A DNA stretch of 55,263 nucleotides from an uncultured Lachnospiraceae bacterium (GTDB lineage Bacteria > Bacillota > Clostridia > Lachnospirales > Lachnospiraceae), in the NCBI GenBank assembly GCA_910586125.1, contig CAJUHP010000023.1, positions 1 through 55,263 of the forward strand, written 5' to 3'. Positions 16,913-24,388 of the stretch are shown in pieces (position 1 is the stretch's first letter; the number at the start of each line of letters is the position of its first letter). The position numbers and the translations under genes were made by a program. A model generated the notes under the pieces. That model did not search any database. It was not told the DNA's origin and saw only the letters and a list, made by a program, of their open reading frames with translations.

Positions 16913-17650
16913 ATGAATAATGAATATGACGATACAAAATTTTTTGAGGAATATGCAAAAATGCCCCGCAGTAAGGGTGGCTTAGCCGCCGCCGGAGAGT
17001 GGCATCAGTTGAAGCCTCTGTTTCCGCCGCTTCAGGGGAAAAAGGTGCTTGATTTAGGCTGCGGTTATGGCTGGCACTGCAAATTTGCGGCAGAGCAGGG
17101 AGCGGTACAAATATTAGGTCTTGATTTGAGCAAAAAAATGATTGAGAAAGCCAAACAAGAGAATACAGCAGAGCAAATTGAATATAGAGTATGTGGAATG
17201 GAGGACTATGAATATCCAAAAGACACATGGGATTGTGTGATTTCAAATCTGGCTTTGCACTATGTGGAAGATATCAATCAGATATTTCAAAAAGTACATA
17301 GAACACTAAAAGAAAATGGAGTATTCCTTTTCAATATTGAACATCCGGTATTCACTTGCGGAATGGGGCAGGATTGGGTTTATACAAAAGCGGGAACGCC
17401 GCAATACTGGCCGATCGACAACTATTTTATGACAGGAGAACGAAAAACTCACTTTTTAGGCTGTAATGTCACAAAGCAACATCACACACTTACGCAAATA
17501 TTGATGGGACTTCTGAACAATGGATTTGAACTTGAAGTGGTAGAGGAAGCACAGCCGCCGAAAGAAATGATGGATATTCCGGGAATGAAAGACGAACTGC
17601 GCCGGCCTATGATGTTGTTAGTGAAATCCACTGCAAAAAAAGCAGAGTAG
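16913..17650 (+). CDS. Class I SAM-dependent methyltransferase
   Basis: 245 residues. Motif I is VLDLGCGYGWH (~44-54), which binds SAM; motif II follows in ILGLDLSKKMI; the acidic post-motif is around YRVCGMEDYEY; motif IV/V is DCVISNLALHYVEDI. It belongs to the broad Methyltransf_11/25 group, so the substrate (small molecule) is unknown. AT-rich, with no operon partner. A truncated relative lies at the far end of the window (53.66-53.92 kb). Confidence 0.85.
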   Translation: MNNEYDDTKFFEEYAKMPRSKGGLAAAGEWHQLKPLFPPLQGKKVLDLGCGYGWHCKFAAEQGAVQILGLDLSKKMIEKAKQENTAEQIEYRVCGMEDYEYPKDTWDCVISNLALHYVEDINQIFQKVHRTLKENGVFLFNIEHPVFTCGMGQDWVYTKAGTPQYWPIDNYFMTGERKTHFLGCNVTKQHHTLTQILMGLLNNGFELEVVEEAQPPKEMMDIPGMKDELRRPMMLLVKSTAKKAE

Positions 17651-17880
17651 TTTCTTGTTGGCTGGATCAATAGCAAAGTCAGTCAGAACCGTCAACGGCG
17701 GTACAGTTTATGCGCCGCCGCTGATAGTCCTGCCCGCTTTTGCTGACCGGCAATCAAAGGGCTGTCGGGAAGCGTTACCTTATCATCCAGGTATTGCAGC
17801 AGACAAACCGGAATTTGAATTTCTGCAAATTATGACCTTTTAACAGAGGTTATAGGCTATCAATAAAATCCTCCAAAAGC
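17651..17880. other. Gene-free stretch, degraded sequence
   Basis: No complete reading frame with a Shine-Dalgarno is visible. On the minus strand a short open stretch (about LLQYLDDKVTLPDSPLIAG) looks protein-like, but it has no clear start or family. It may be the remains of a mobile-element gene, as the next feature is. Confidence 0.4.
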
Positions 17881-18018
17881 CTTGTGGAACAGATGAAACA
17901 GGCACAAGGTATCACAGAACAGCTAAAGGCTGAAAACACCTTAGAATGGATAGGACGAATGAATAACATTCGGGCGGGTGCGATGGAGATTATGAATGAG
18001 GAAATCATCTACAAATAA
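17881..18018 (+). pseudogene. TnpV-like transposon protein, C-terminal remnant
   Basis: 46 codons starting LVEQMKQAQGITEQLKAEN and ending MNEEIIYK-stop. This matches the end of TnpV proteins carried by clostridial mobile elements (E-Q-M-K-x-A-x-G-x-T-E-x-L-K and a W-x-x-R-M-N-x-I segment). No N-terminal part or start codon is present. It marks the area as the scar of a mobilisable element. Confidence 0.6.
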
Positions 18019-18085
18019 AGCATTGTAACGCATACATCCGTAAAATCGTGGCGGGTAGAGGTAAACTCCTTACCCGTCATTTTTA

Positions 18086-18116
18086 TGCCTTGTAAGCTAC
18101 TTAAACAAGGCATTTT
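18086..18116 (+). terminator. Hairpin with T-run
   Basis: TGCCTTGT and ACAAGGCA (8 bp, 11-base loop) followed by TTTT, about 70 bases after the TnpV remnant. A weak terminator or an element-end structure. Confidence 0.45.
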
Positions 18117-18248
18117 GACACCGAAAAGCGTTACAATAAATTTCTTTTTCGCAAAGGAAAACGCCTCACATTTCCTTACTTGCTATTATTCGTTTGACCG
18201 AGTATACTGTATCTACTAATAATGTGGAAGTTTGCTGTGTTTGAATAT

Positions 18249-18415
18249 ATGACAGTACAGGAAGCTGCAACTAAATGGGATATTTCAGAACGAAGAATAC
18301 AGACACTATGTTCTGAAAACAGGATTGAGGGTATTGTGCGTTTAAGCAGAGTATGCTCATACCAAAAGATACAAAGAAGCCGATAGATAAAAGAAAGAAG
18401 AACAACGGGAAGTGA
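18249..18415 (+). pseudogene. Excisionase-like HTH protein, frameshifted
   Basis: From ATG 18249 the product starts MTVQEAATKWDISERRIQTL, a MerR/excisionase-like winged helix common in clostridial integrative elements. After LSRV one base is missing: TATGCTC stands where TATGGCTC would keep the frame. The actual frame stops at 18386, while the shifted frame continues LIPKDTKKPIDKRKKNNGK to 18415, the normal end of the family. So it is a single-base frameshift in an otherwise recognisable gene. Confidence 0.65.
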
Positions 18416-18537
18416 AAAAGGATTTTTGGTAGTTGCAACTGCCAGTTGACATATTGAATGGTGCTGATTGGTGGTTAGCAACTTTATAAATCACTAAAAT
18501 ATACGTATAACAATCACATTAACAGGAGGACAAAATT

Positions 18538-19524
18538 ATGATTTTTGCTGACAAACTTATTCTGTTACGAAAAAAAGCAGGCTGGTCACAAGAGGAGTTA
18601 GCTGAACAAATGAATGTAACACGACAATCTGTTTCAAAATGGGAGGGAGCACAATCTGTTCCTGACCTTGATAAAATGATACGCCTTTCCGAACTATTCG
18701 GAGTAAGTACAGATTATTTACTTAAAGACGAACTTGAGCAAGCTGAGCATATCAACTCGTCCAATGATATGCCGTCATTAAAGCGTGTTTCTATGGAGGA
18801 AGCAAATGCTTTTCTCTCTGTAAAATCAAGGACAGCTAAAACAATAGCGTATGCTGCTTTTTTGTGTATCTTATCTCCGATAGTCCTTTTAATATTGGGG
18901 GCAATTAGCGAAAGTACGATAGGTATCTTGAACGAAGATATTGCAGGTGGAATTGGAATGATTGTTCTTATTATTTTTGTAGCAATAGCCGCCGTAATGT
19001 TTATATCAAGTGGTAGCAAAACCGCTCCCTTTGCATATTTGGAAAAAGAAAAGTTTGAAACCGAGTATGGCGTGAGTGGAATGGCTAAAGAACGCAAAGC
19101 AGAATACAAAGATTTGCACACAAAGAACAATATTGCAGGAACTTGTTTGTGTATTACTGCCTTAATTCCTCTTTTTGTTGGAGCAATCGTTGACGCTGAT
19201 AACGACCTATTTCTAATGATTATGCTTTCCTTTTCATTTGTCATTGCAGGCGTAGGTGTGATTTGCTTTATTAAGACGGGTATTATATGGGCGAGCTATG
19301 AAAAACTTTTGCAAGAGGGCGAATATTCTAAAGAGAACAAGGAAAAACCGTCTATCGCAGCTGCTGTATATACTGCATATTGGTCGATTGTAGCAGCAAT
19401 ATATTGTGGATACAGCTTATCCACAAATAATTGGTCGCAGAGTTGGGTGATTTTGGTTACGGCGGCGATATTATCTCCTGCTCTTGTCATAATTACTAAT
19501 ACATTAGATAAAAAATCAAAATGA
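18538..19524 (+). CDS. XRE family regulator with C-terminal membrane domain
   Basis: 328 residues. Residues ~1-60 are a Cro/C1 helix-turn-helix (LRKKAGWSQEELAEQMNVTR and VSKWEGAQ). A charged linker follows, then about six hydrophobic helices in three pairs (~105-160, 200-250, 275-320). This is a membrane-tethered HTH architecture found in Firmicutes accessory DNA. GGAGGA precedes ATG. The DNA is clearly AT-richer than the flanking core genes. The signal sensed by the membrane part is unknown. The following small Cys-rich gene starts seven bases after its stop, so they may be co-transcribed. Confidence 0.85.
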   Translation: MIFADKLILLRKKAGWSQEELAEQMNVTRQSVSKWEGAQSVPDLDKMIRLSELFGVSTDYLLKDELEQAEHINSSNDMPSLKRVSMEEANAFLSVKSRTAKTIAYAAFLCILSPIVLLILGAISESTIGILNEDIAGGIGMIVLIIFVAIAAVMFISSGSKTAPFAYLEKEKFETEYGVSGMAKERKAEYKDLHTKNNIAGTCLCITALIPLFVGAIVDADNDLFLMIMLSFSFVIAGVGVICFIKTGIIWASYEKLLQEGEYSKENKEKPSIAAAVYTAYWSIVAAIYCGYSLSTNNWSQSWVILVTAAILSPALVIITNTLDKKSK

Positions 19525-19531
19525 GAATAGA

Positions 19532-19690
19532 ATGCTATTATGCCCTATCTGTAAAAATAAAACACTCCTTCAATTACGAGAAGATACCGAATTAAAGAAT
19601 TTTCCCCTCTACTGCCCGAAATGCAAGCAGAAAACACTTATCAACGCAAAGGATTTGCAGATAACCGTCATTCAAAAGCAGGAACACTAA
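19532..19690 (+). CDS. Small cysteine-rich KTR-type protein
   Basis: 52 residues, starting MLLCPICKNKTLLQLREDTE. Two CxxC pairs (CPIC at 4-7 and CPKC ~28-31) can bind one zinc. The segment NFPLYCPKCKQKTLI is the hallmark of the cysteine-rich KTR proteins found beside clostridial conjugative elements. It is intact. Function is unknown. It lies seven bases behind the XRE membrane regulator. Confidence 0.7.
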   Translation: MLLCPICKNKTLLQLREDTELKNFPLYCPKCKQKTLINAKDLQITVIQKQEH

Positions 19691-20153
19691 TCAAACTATG
19701 TATGCCGCTGCTATGGGTAATGCCATAACGGCGGTTTTTCAATGCATATCGGCTATCTCTGTCAATGGATTTCTTACGCTGTCTTTGCGGCGGTTTCTGC
19801 TTGTTGCGTTCCTGCCTTGCGGCGTTGTCCGCTTCAATCTCTGCGGTTTTAGGATTGTTCTTGCCGATTTTCTTGGTGGGAAGATAAACGCTGTTCTTAT
19901 TTTGAAGAACAATATCTGACAGTACGCCACAGTATGCGTTACAGCGGGGCAAGGCACAAACGGAAATAGGGGCAACAAAGCGTAAAGAAATCCGCACCGT
20001 GGACTTTTGCGATATGCTTGCCGCAATTTAGAAATCTGCGAAAACAGAACAACACAAAAACCGTTTCCGATACGGAGAACTGTACAGCCTTATCACCCGT
20101 CTATATCATGGGATGTGCCATAGATACCGGCCTTTTTGCGGCGCGGCGCCCCT
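19691..20153. other. 463-bp stretch without a recognisable gene
   Basis: Both strands have open stretches rich in Lys/Arg/Gln (minus strand near 19.70-19.88 kb, plus strand near 19.95-20.10 kb, with a stop in the middle) that look like decayed coding sequence of a mobile element. None has a believable start, Shine-Dalgarno or family. The right edge is where GC-richer core DNA resumes. Confidence 0.5.
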
Positions 20154-20864
20154 CTATTTTATATCGCCCTCCGTCATCCGGTATCCTATGCCGATTTCCG
20201 TCTGGATATAGCGCGGTTCTGCCGGGTTATCCTCCAGCTTGCGGCGTATATTTGCCATATTGACCCGCAGGATTCGGTTGTTGTCCGAGCCGGCATAAGG
20301 GCCCCAGACCCGTGCCATGAGCGCGTCATAGGTGACAACCTGACCATTGTTTTCAGCCAGAAAGAGGACGATTTTATATTCGATCTGGGTCAGATGAATA
20401 TCCCGCTCCCGAACCGTAACTTTTCTTTTGACAAAATCAATATACAGATCCCCGCAGCAGAAAATCTGTCCGGACTCCGCGGTTTTTGTCATCCGGCAGG
20501 CGTGGCGGATCGCCGTGCGGATGCGGGCCAGAAGTTCGGAGGAACCAAAAGGCTTTGTGATATAGTCGTCGGCGCCGAGATCTAAGGCTGTCACCTTGTC
20601 TTTTTCCTGGGTGCGGGCGGAAATGACGAGAATGGGTACGGCTGACCATGAACGAACCTGACGGATGATATCCAGACCATCCAGATCCGGCAGTCCCAGA
20701 TCGAGAAGAATCAGATCCGGACACTGGGAAGCGATCAGGGACAGGCCGGATTTTCCGTTCTGGGCTGTGAGGACCCGATAGTTTTGTGCCGTCAGGCTGG
20801 TAGAGATAAAATCACAGATATTGCGTTCGTCTTCAATAATCAGAATAGTCAGTTTCTGAGACAT
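20154..20864 (-). CDS. kdpE: KdpE-like response regulator (OmpR family)
   Basis: 236 residues. The receiver domain (~1-118) has the acidic pair in IIEDE, the phospho-acceptor Asp in ILLDLGLP, Ser/Thr in VISAR and Lys in ITKPF. The OmpR-type winged helix (~130-232) ends with the typical DNNRILRVNMANIRRKLE. A longer frame exists, but ATG 20864 follows AAAGGAGGA and fits the receiver start. It overlaps the kinase stop by 32 bases. The closest well-known family is KdpE, but no kdpFABC potassium pump is in the window, so the regulon may differ. Confidence 0.82.
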   Translation of the reverse strand: MSQKLTILIIEDERNICDFISTSLTAQNYRVLTAQNGKSGLSLIASQCPDLILLDLGLPDLDGLDIIRQVRSWSAVPILVISARTQEKDKVTALDLGADDYITKPFGSSELLARIRTAIRHACRMTKTAESGQIFCCGDLYIDFVKRKVTVRERDIHLTQIEYKIVLFLAENNGQVVTYDALMARVWGPYAGSDNNRILRVNMANIRRKLEDNPAEPRYIQTEIGIGYRMTEGDIK

Positions 20865-21951
20865 GTATTTCCTCCTTTTTGGGAAGGCAGAACGAGAATT
20901 CGGCGCCTTCTTCGCGGTTGCAGGCATGGATCTGTCCCTGATGGGCCAGAACAATGCTCTTGCAGATGGATAGACCAATTCCCATGCCCTTTCTTCCGTC
21001 GATGGAGGAAGAAGAAGGCGCGGCGTCAAAGACCGTATGCAGGCGGTCTTTTTCAATTCCCCTGCCGTAATCCCGGATGGCAAAGACAACAAAATGGGAA
21101 TTGTCTGTGACATTCAGCCGTATCGGCTGGGTGCTGTGGGAGTGAATCACCGCGTTTTCCAGCAGATTGATAATGACCTGCTCAATCAAAACGGCATCCA
21201 TGGGAATCATCAGGAATTCATCCGGTACACGCACCTGAATTGAGGCATCGGGATAGCGTTTGCGCAGTCGGCTGACGGCTTCTCCGACAACTTCCTCCAC
21301 CGGCTCCGGCGTGCAGACCACAGTGGAGGTCTCGTTCTGGATTCTGGTCACGGACAGAAGATTTTCAACCATATGCAAAAGCCACTGGGCATCCTCGGAT
21401 ATATGGCGGATCAGAGCGTCCTTCTCCTGCGCGGACAGATGCGCGCCGTTTTCCAGGTAAGAAGAGCTGGAGCCGATGATGCCGGTGAGAGGCGTGCGCA
21501 GATCATGCGAGATGGCCCGCAGCAGGTTGGCTTTCAGTTTCTCCTTTTCGGCATCAGCCAACAGTTTTTCATGTTCCGCCAATGCCAGGGCCTGCTCTTT
21601 AATATGGGTGGTGATCGTCGTGATGGCGACGGAGATTGCCAGCATGACAAGAAACGTAACCGGATAGCCGCTGGGCGTGAAATCCAGGGAAAAGGCCGGA
21701 GCGGTAAAAAAGTAATTGACGCAGCCCACGCTGATCAGAGAGGCCAGAATGCCAGGCAGATACCCGGCGGTATAGCGGGCCACCAGTACCAGCGCCACCA
21801 CATAGAACAGGGCTGTGTTGGCTGAATTTTCAGCCGCAAACCAGTAGAGAAAGGCCACGACTGTGGTGATGGTCATAAGGGCGGCGGTGATCAGGGCATT
21901 TTTCCAGACGGTTTTGGCCCACAGGAAGGGATCTTGAAAAGCAGAAATCAT
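20833..21951 (-). CDS. Short KdpD-like sensor histidine kinase
   Basis: 372 residues from ATG 21951. Four closely packed TM helices (~20-110) form the DUF4118 unit of KdpD. A linker helix leads to HisKA with phospho-His in AISHDLRTPLTGIIGSSSS (~160) and an HATPase domain with LLENAVIHS (N box), DYGRGIE (G1) and KGMGIGLSICKSI (G2). The large N-terminal KdpD and universal-stress domains (~350 residues) are missing, so this is a truncated-architecture KdpD, not a broken gene. It is co-transcribed with the response regulator and precedes it. Confidence 0.82.
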   Translation of the reverse strand: MISAFQDPFLWAKTVWKNALITAALMTITTVVAFLYWFAAENSANTALFYVVALVLVARYTAGYLPGILASLISVGCVNYFFTAPAFSLDFTPSGYPVTFLVMLAISVAITTITTHIKEQALALAEHEKLLADAEKEKLKANLLRAISHDLRTPLTGIIGSSSSYLENGAHLSAQEKDALIRHISEDAQWLLHMVENLLSVTRIQNETSTVVCTPEPVEEVVGEAVSRLRKRYPDASIQVRVPDEFLMIPMDAVLIEQVIINLLENAVIHSHSTQPIRLNVTDNSHFVVFAIRDYGRGIEKDRLHTVFDAAPSSSSIDGRKGMGIGLSICKSIVLAHQGQIHACNREEGAEFSFCLPKKEEIHVSETDYSDY

Positions 21952-21996
21952 AGCGGGTCCTTTTATTTTGTAAAATGGGTTGAAAGTACTTTTACG

Positions 21997-22026
21997 AGTA
22001 TACAATAAGCCTATGGGAAGATACAA
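21997..22026 (-). promoter_or_regulatory. Promoter of the KdpDE-like operon
   Basis: On the minus strand, -35 TTGTAT (22021-22026) and -10 TATACT (21997-22002) with an 18-bp spacer, about 45 bases before the kinase ATG. Confidence 0.5.
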
Positions 22027-22069
22027 GCCGGATTTGTTAAAATAGCGTTAAAAAATGTTTTTCCCCATA

Positions 22070-22098
22070 TTGACAGTTCTCTTTTTTCCCCGTATGAT
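22070..22098 (+). promoter_or_regulatory. Sigma-A promoter of the cyuA-like gene
   Basis: -35 TTGACA (22070-22075), 17-bp spacer, -10 TATGAT (22093-22098). The ~95-base leader holds a GCAGGC/GCCTGC hairpin. Confidence 0.7.
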
Positions 22099-22192
22099 GG
22101 AGAGGAAAAGCGGGGGCGGCAGGCGCATCAAGGAACCGAATTGCCTGCAATGATAAGACTTTCATAGGGGAAGAGAACAGAGGATAACGCGT

Positions 22193-23464
22193 ATGAATGA
22201 GCATGTATACAAAGAGTATTTGGCGATTCTGAAGGAGGAGCTGGTGCCGGCTCTGGGCTGTACGGAGCCCATCGCCATCGCTTACGGGGCGGCCAGAGCC
22301 AGGCAGATCCTGGGAGAGATGCCCAGGCAGATCGTGGTCCGCTGCAGCGGCAATATCATCAAAAATGTGAAAGCAGTGATTGTACCGACCACCGGCAATA
22401 TGCGGGGGATTGAAACCAGCGCTGTGCTGGGAGCCGTGGGAGGCAATGCGGACAAGAAGCTGGAAGTCCTGGTGGATGTCACCGATGAAGATCTGGAGAT
22501 GACAAAGGAGCTTCTGCGGCAGAATATCTGCCGTGTGGAGCTGATCGAGGGCGTATCCAACCTGCAGATCATTGTGGAGATGCAGAGCGGGCCGGATTCG
22601 GCGCTGGTGGAGATCGCCTTTGCCCACACCAATATCGTCCGGGAGGAAAAGAACGGGCAGGTTCTTTTTCACAAGGGAATGGATGCCTCCGGGGCGCAGG
22701 AGACAGACCGCAGCCTGTTGAATCTGAAAGATATCTATGAATTTGTGCAGACGGTGGATGTGGAGGACATACGCGATCTGATTGACCGCCAGGTGGCCTA
22801 TAACATGAATATCGCCAGGGAGGGGCTGCAGAAAAATTACGGCGCCAACGTGGGGGCGACGATCTTAAAATACTACGGAAACGATGTAAAGAGCCGGGCC
22901 CGCGCGCTCCCGGCAGCCGGCAGCGACGCCAGGATGAACGGCTGTGTTCTGCCGGTCATGATCAATTCCGGCAGCGGCAATCAGGGGATGACAGTCAGTC
23001 TGCCGGTGGCCGTGTACGCCGAAGAGCTGAAGGTCTTGGAGGAGACGGCATACCGGGCGCTGGTTCTCAGCAATCTGACCGCGATCTATCAGAAAAATGA
23101 ACTGGGCAAGCTCAGCGCCTACTGCGGCGCCGTGTCGGCGGCCACCGGCGCGGGAGCGGGCATTGCCTATCTGCACGGGGCCGGCTACGATGTGATTATG
23201 GAGACGATCACCAACACGCTGGGCAATGTCTCCGGCATTGTCTGCGACGGAGCCAAAGCCTCCTGCGCGGCAAAGATTGCCTCCTCGGTCGATGCGGCGA
23301 TTTTGGCCTATCATATGGCGGCGGACCATCACTGTTTTCACAGCGGCGAGGGGCTTGTGAAGGAGGACGCCGAGGCCACCATCAAGAGTTTTGGGCGGAT
23401 GGGGCGCGAGGGGATGCGCTCCACGGACGTGGAGATCCTGAAGATTATGCTGGGGCGCGTCTGA
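22193..23464 (+). CDS. cyuA: CyuA/UPF0597 family [4Fe-4S] cysteine desulfidase-like protein
   Basis: 423 residues, normal family length. The conserved start VPALGCTEPIAIAYG and the late motif CDGAKASCAAK supply cysteines of the Fe-S cluster of the serine-dehydratase-alpha-like family, which includes the cysteine desulfidase CdsB and E. coli CyuA (YhaM). Those enzymes split cysteine to pyruvate, ammonia and sulfide. It could also act on another beta-substituted amino acid. It is a single-gene transcript with a strong promoter and terminator. Confidence 0.82.
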   Translation: MNEHVYKEYLAILKEELVPALGCTEPIAIAYGAARARQILGEMPRQIVVRCSGNIIKNVKAVIVPTTGNMRGIETSAVLGAVGGNADKKLEVLVDVTDEDLEMTKELLRQNICRVELIEGVSNLQIIVEMQSGPDSALVEIAFAHTNIVREEKNGQVLFHKGMDASGAQETDRSLLNLKDIYEFVQTVDVEDIRDLIDRQVAYNMNIAREGLQKNYGANVGATILKYYGNDVKSRARALPAAGSDARMNGCVLPVMINSGSGNQGMTVSLPVAVYAEELKVLEETAYRALVLSNLTAIYQKNELGKLSAYCGAVSAATGAGAGIAYLHGAGYDVIMETITNTLGNVSGIVCDGAKASCAAKIASSVDAAILAYHMAADHHCFHSGEGLVKEDAEATIKSFGRMGREGMRSTDVEILKIMLGRV

Positions 23465-23492
23465 GCATTTATTTCTGTGACGGACAATTTTG

Positions 23493-23525
23493 CAGCCCGC
23501 AGCAGACATGCTGCGGGCTGATTTT
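23493..23525 (+). terminator. Terminator after cyuA-like gene
   Basis: A perfect 12-bp stem, CAGCCCGCAGCA / TGCTGCGGGCTG, with a GACA loop, then ATTTT. It sits between convergent genes and five bases before the antiterminator stop. Confidence 0.85.
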
Positions 23526-23529
23526 AATC

Positions 23530-24360
23530 TCAGGGCAGATTGCTCCACACTCTCTGAATATGCAGTCCCAAAAAACCGTTTTCCTCCCTATGTACTGGCT
23601 GACGCAGTTCTTGCTCCATCCGGCGGCAGACCTGCTCGGCCAGCGCGTAGGCGTCGGGGAATTCGCTCTTGACATAGTCTTCCACATCCAGGGGGATCTT
23701 CTCCTCCTTGCGGATGCGGGCCAGCATATAGCGGATGTGGCTCATCAGACGGCTGTAGCCCAGGGATTGTTCCTCCAGATTTCGTCCCATGCCAGCTTCG
23801 ATCATGGAAATACATTCTCTGGCCAGTCTGGCCAGATCCAGGGATTGGGCCACATCCTCGTCGGACAATGCGGAGTGAATGTGAAGGGTAATATAGCCGA
23901 TCTCGTCCTCGCTGATCGGGCAGCCCGCAGCCTTTTCCAGAAAGCCGGCGCCCTCCAAAACGGTCTGAAATTCCTCCGGAAACAGGATGCGGATATCGGC
24001 GGTAAAAGGATTCGGCAGCTCTCTGCCCTCGCGCATGCGCTTGGCGGCCAGCGCGATATGATCCGCCAGCGGCAGAAGGATATCGCGGTTGATTTGGCCG
24101 AACCGTTTTTCTGCCAGTTCCAGCAATTGGCCTGTGGCTTCCAGAAAGACAGGAGAAATACCGTTGACTACCTTGATCAAAGGAAGCTCGCGGCGGCGGT
24201 TCATCAGTCCGTATAACTTGGCCTCGGGGATCTGGGCAAAGGTTTCGCCCGGACGTTTTCCGAAACCGATACCGTGTCCCAGAAAAATAACTTCCTGTCT
24301 TTTCTCCATATCATAAGCTAGAATTCCGTTGTTGTTCAGCGTTTTGACGACTTTGTACAT
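23530..24360 (-). CDS. BglG/LicT family PRD transcription antiterminator
   Basis: 276 residues. The RNA-binding co-antiterminator domain (~1-56, YKVVKTLNNNGILAYD and VIFLGHGIGFGKRPGE) is followed by PRD1 (~65-170) and PRD2 (~172-276), which carry conserved histidines phosphorylated by the PTS (LADHIALAAKR, ITLHIHS, MSHIRYMLARI, LGLHIQR). It lies 28 bases behind the PTS EIICBA gene. A matching RAT/terminator stands in that gene's leader, so it most probably binds this RAT when sugar is present and lets transcription continue. It is of the LicT/GlcT type; which one cannot be decided. Confidence 0.9.
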   Translation of the reverse strand: MYKVVKTLNNNGILAYDMEKRQEVIFLGHGIGFGKRPGETFAQIPEAKLYGLMNRRRELPLIKVVNGISPVFLEATGQLLELAEKRFGQINRDILLPLADHIALAAKRMREGRELPNPFTADIRILFPEEFQTVLEGAGFLEKAAGCPISEDEIGYITLHIHSALSDEDVAQSLDLARLARECISMIEAGMGRNLEEQSLGYSRLMSHIRYMLARIRKEEKIPLDVEDYVKSEFPDAYALAEQVCRRMEQELRQPVHREENGFLGLHIQRVWSNLP

Positions 24361-24388
24361 ACACCCCTCACATTCCGCCTCTCATCGG

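Noticed and set aside
17655..17843. 62-codon plus-strand frame after the methyltransferase
   Set aside because: No Shine-Dalgarno, no family, and a competing protein-like stretch on the other strand; listed only as degraded sequence.
20864..21113. N-terminal extension of the response regulator
   Set aside because: This part overlaps the kinase gene in another frame and is not receiver-like; ATG 20864 has a strong Shine-Dalgarno.
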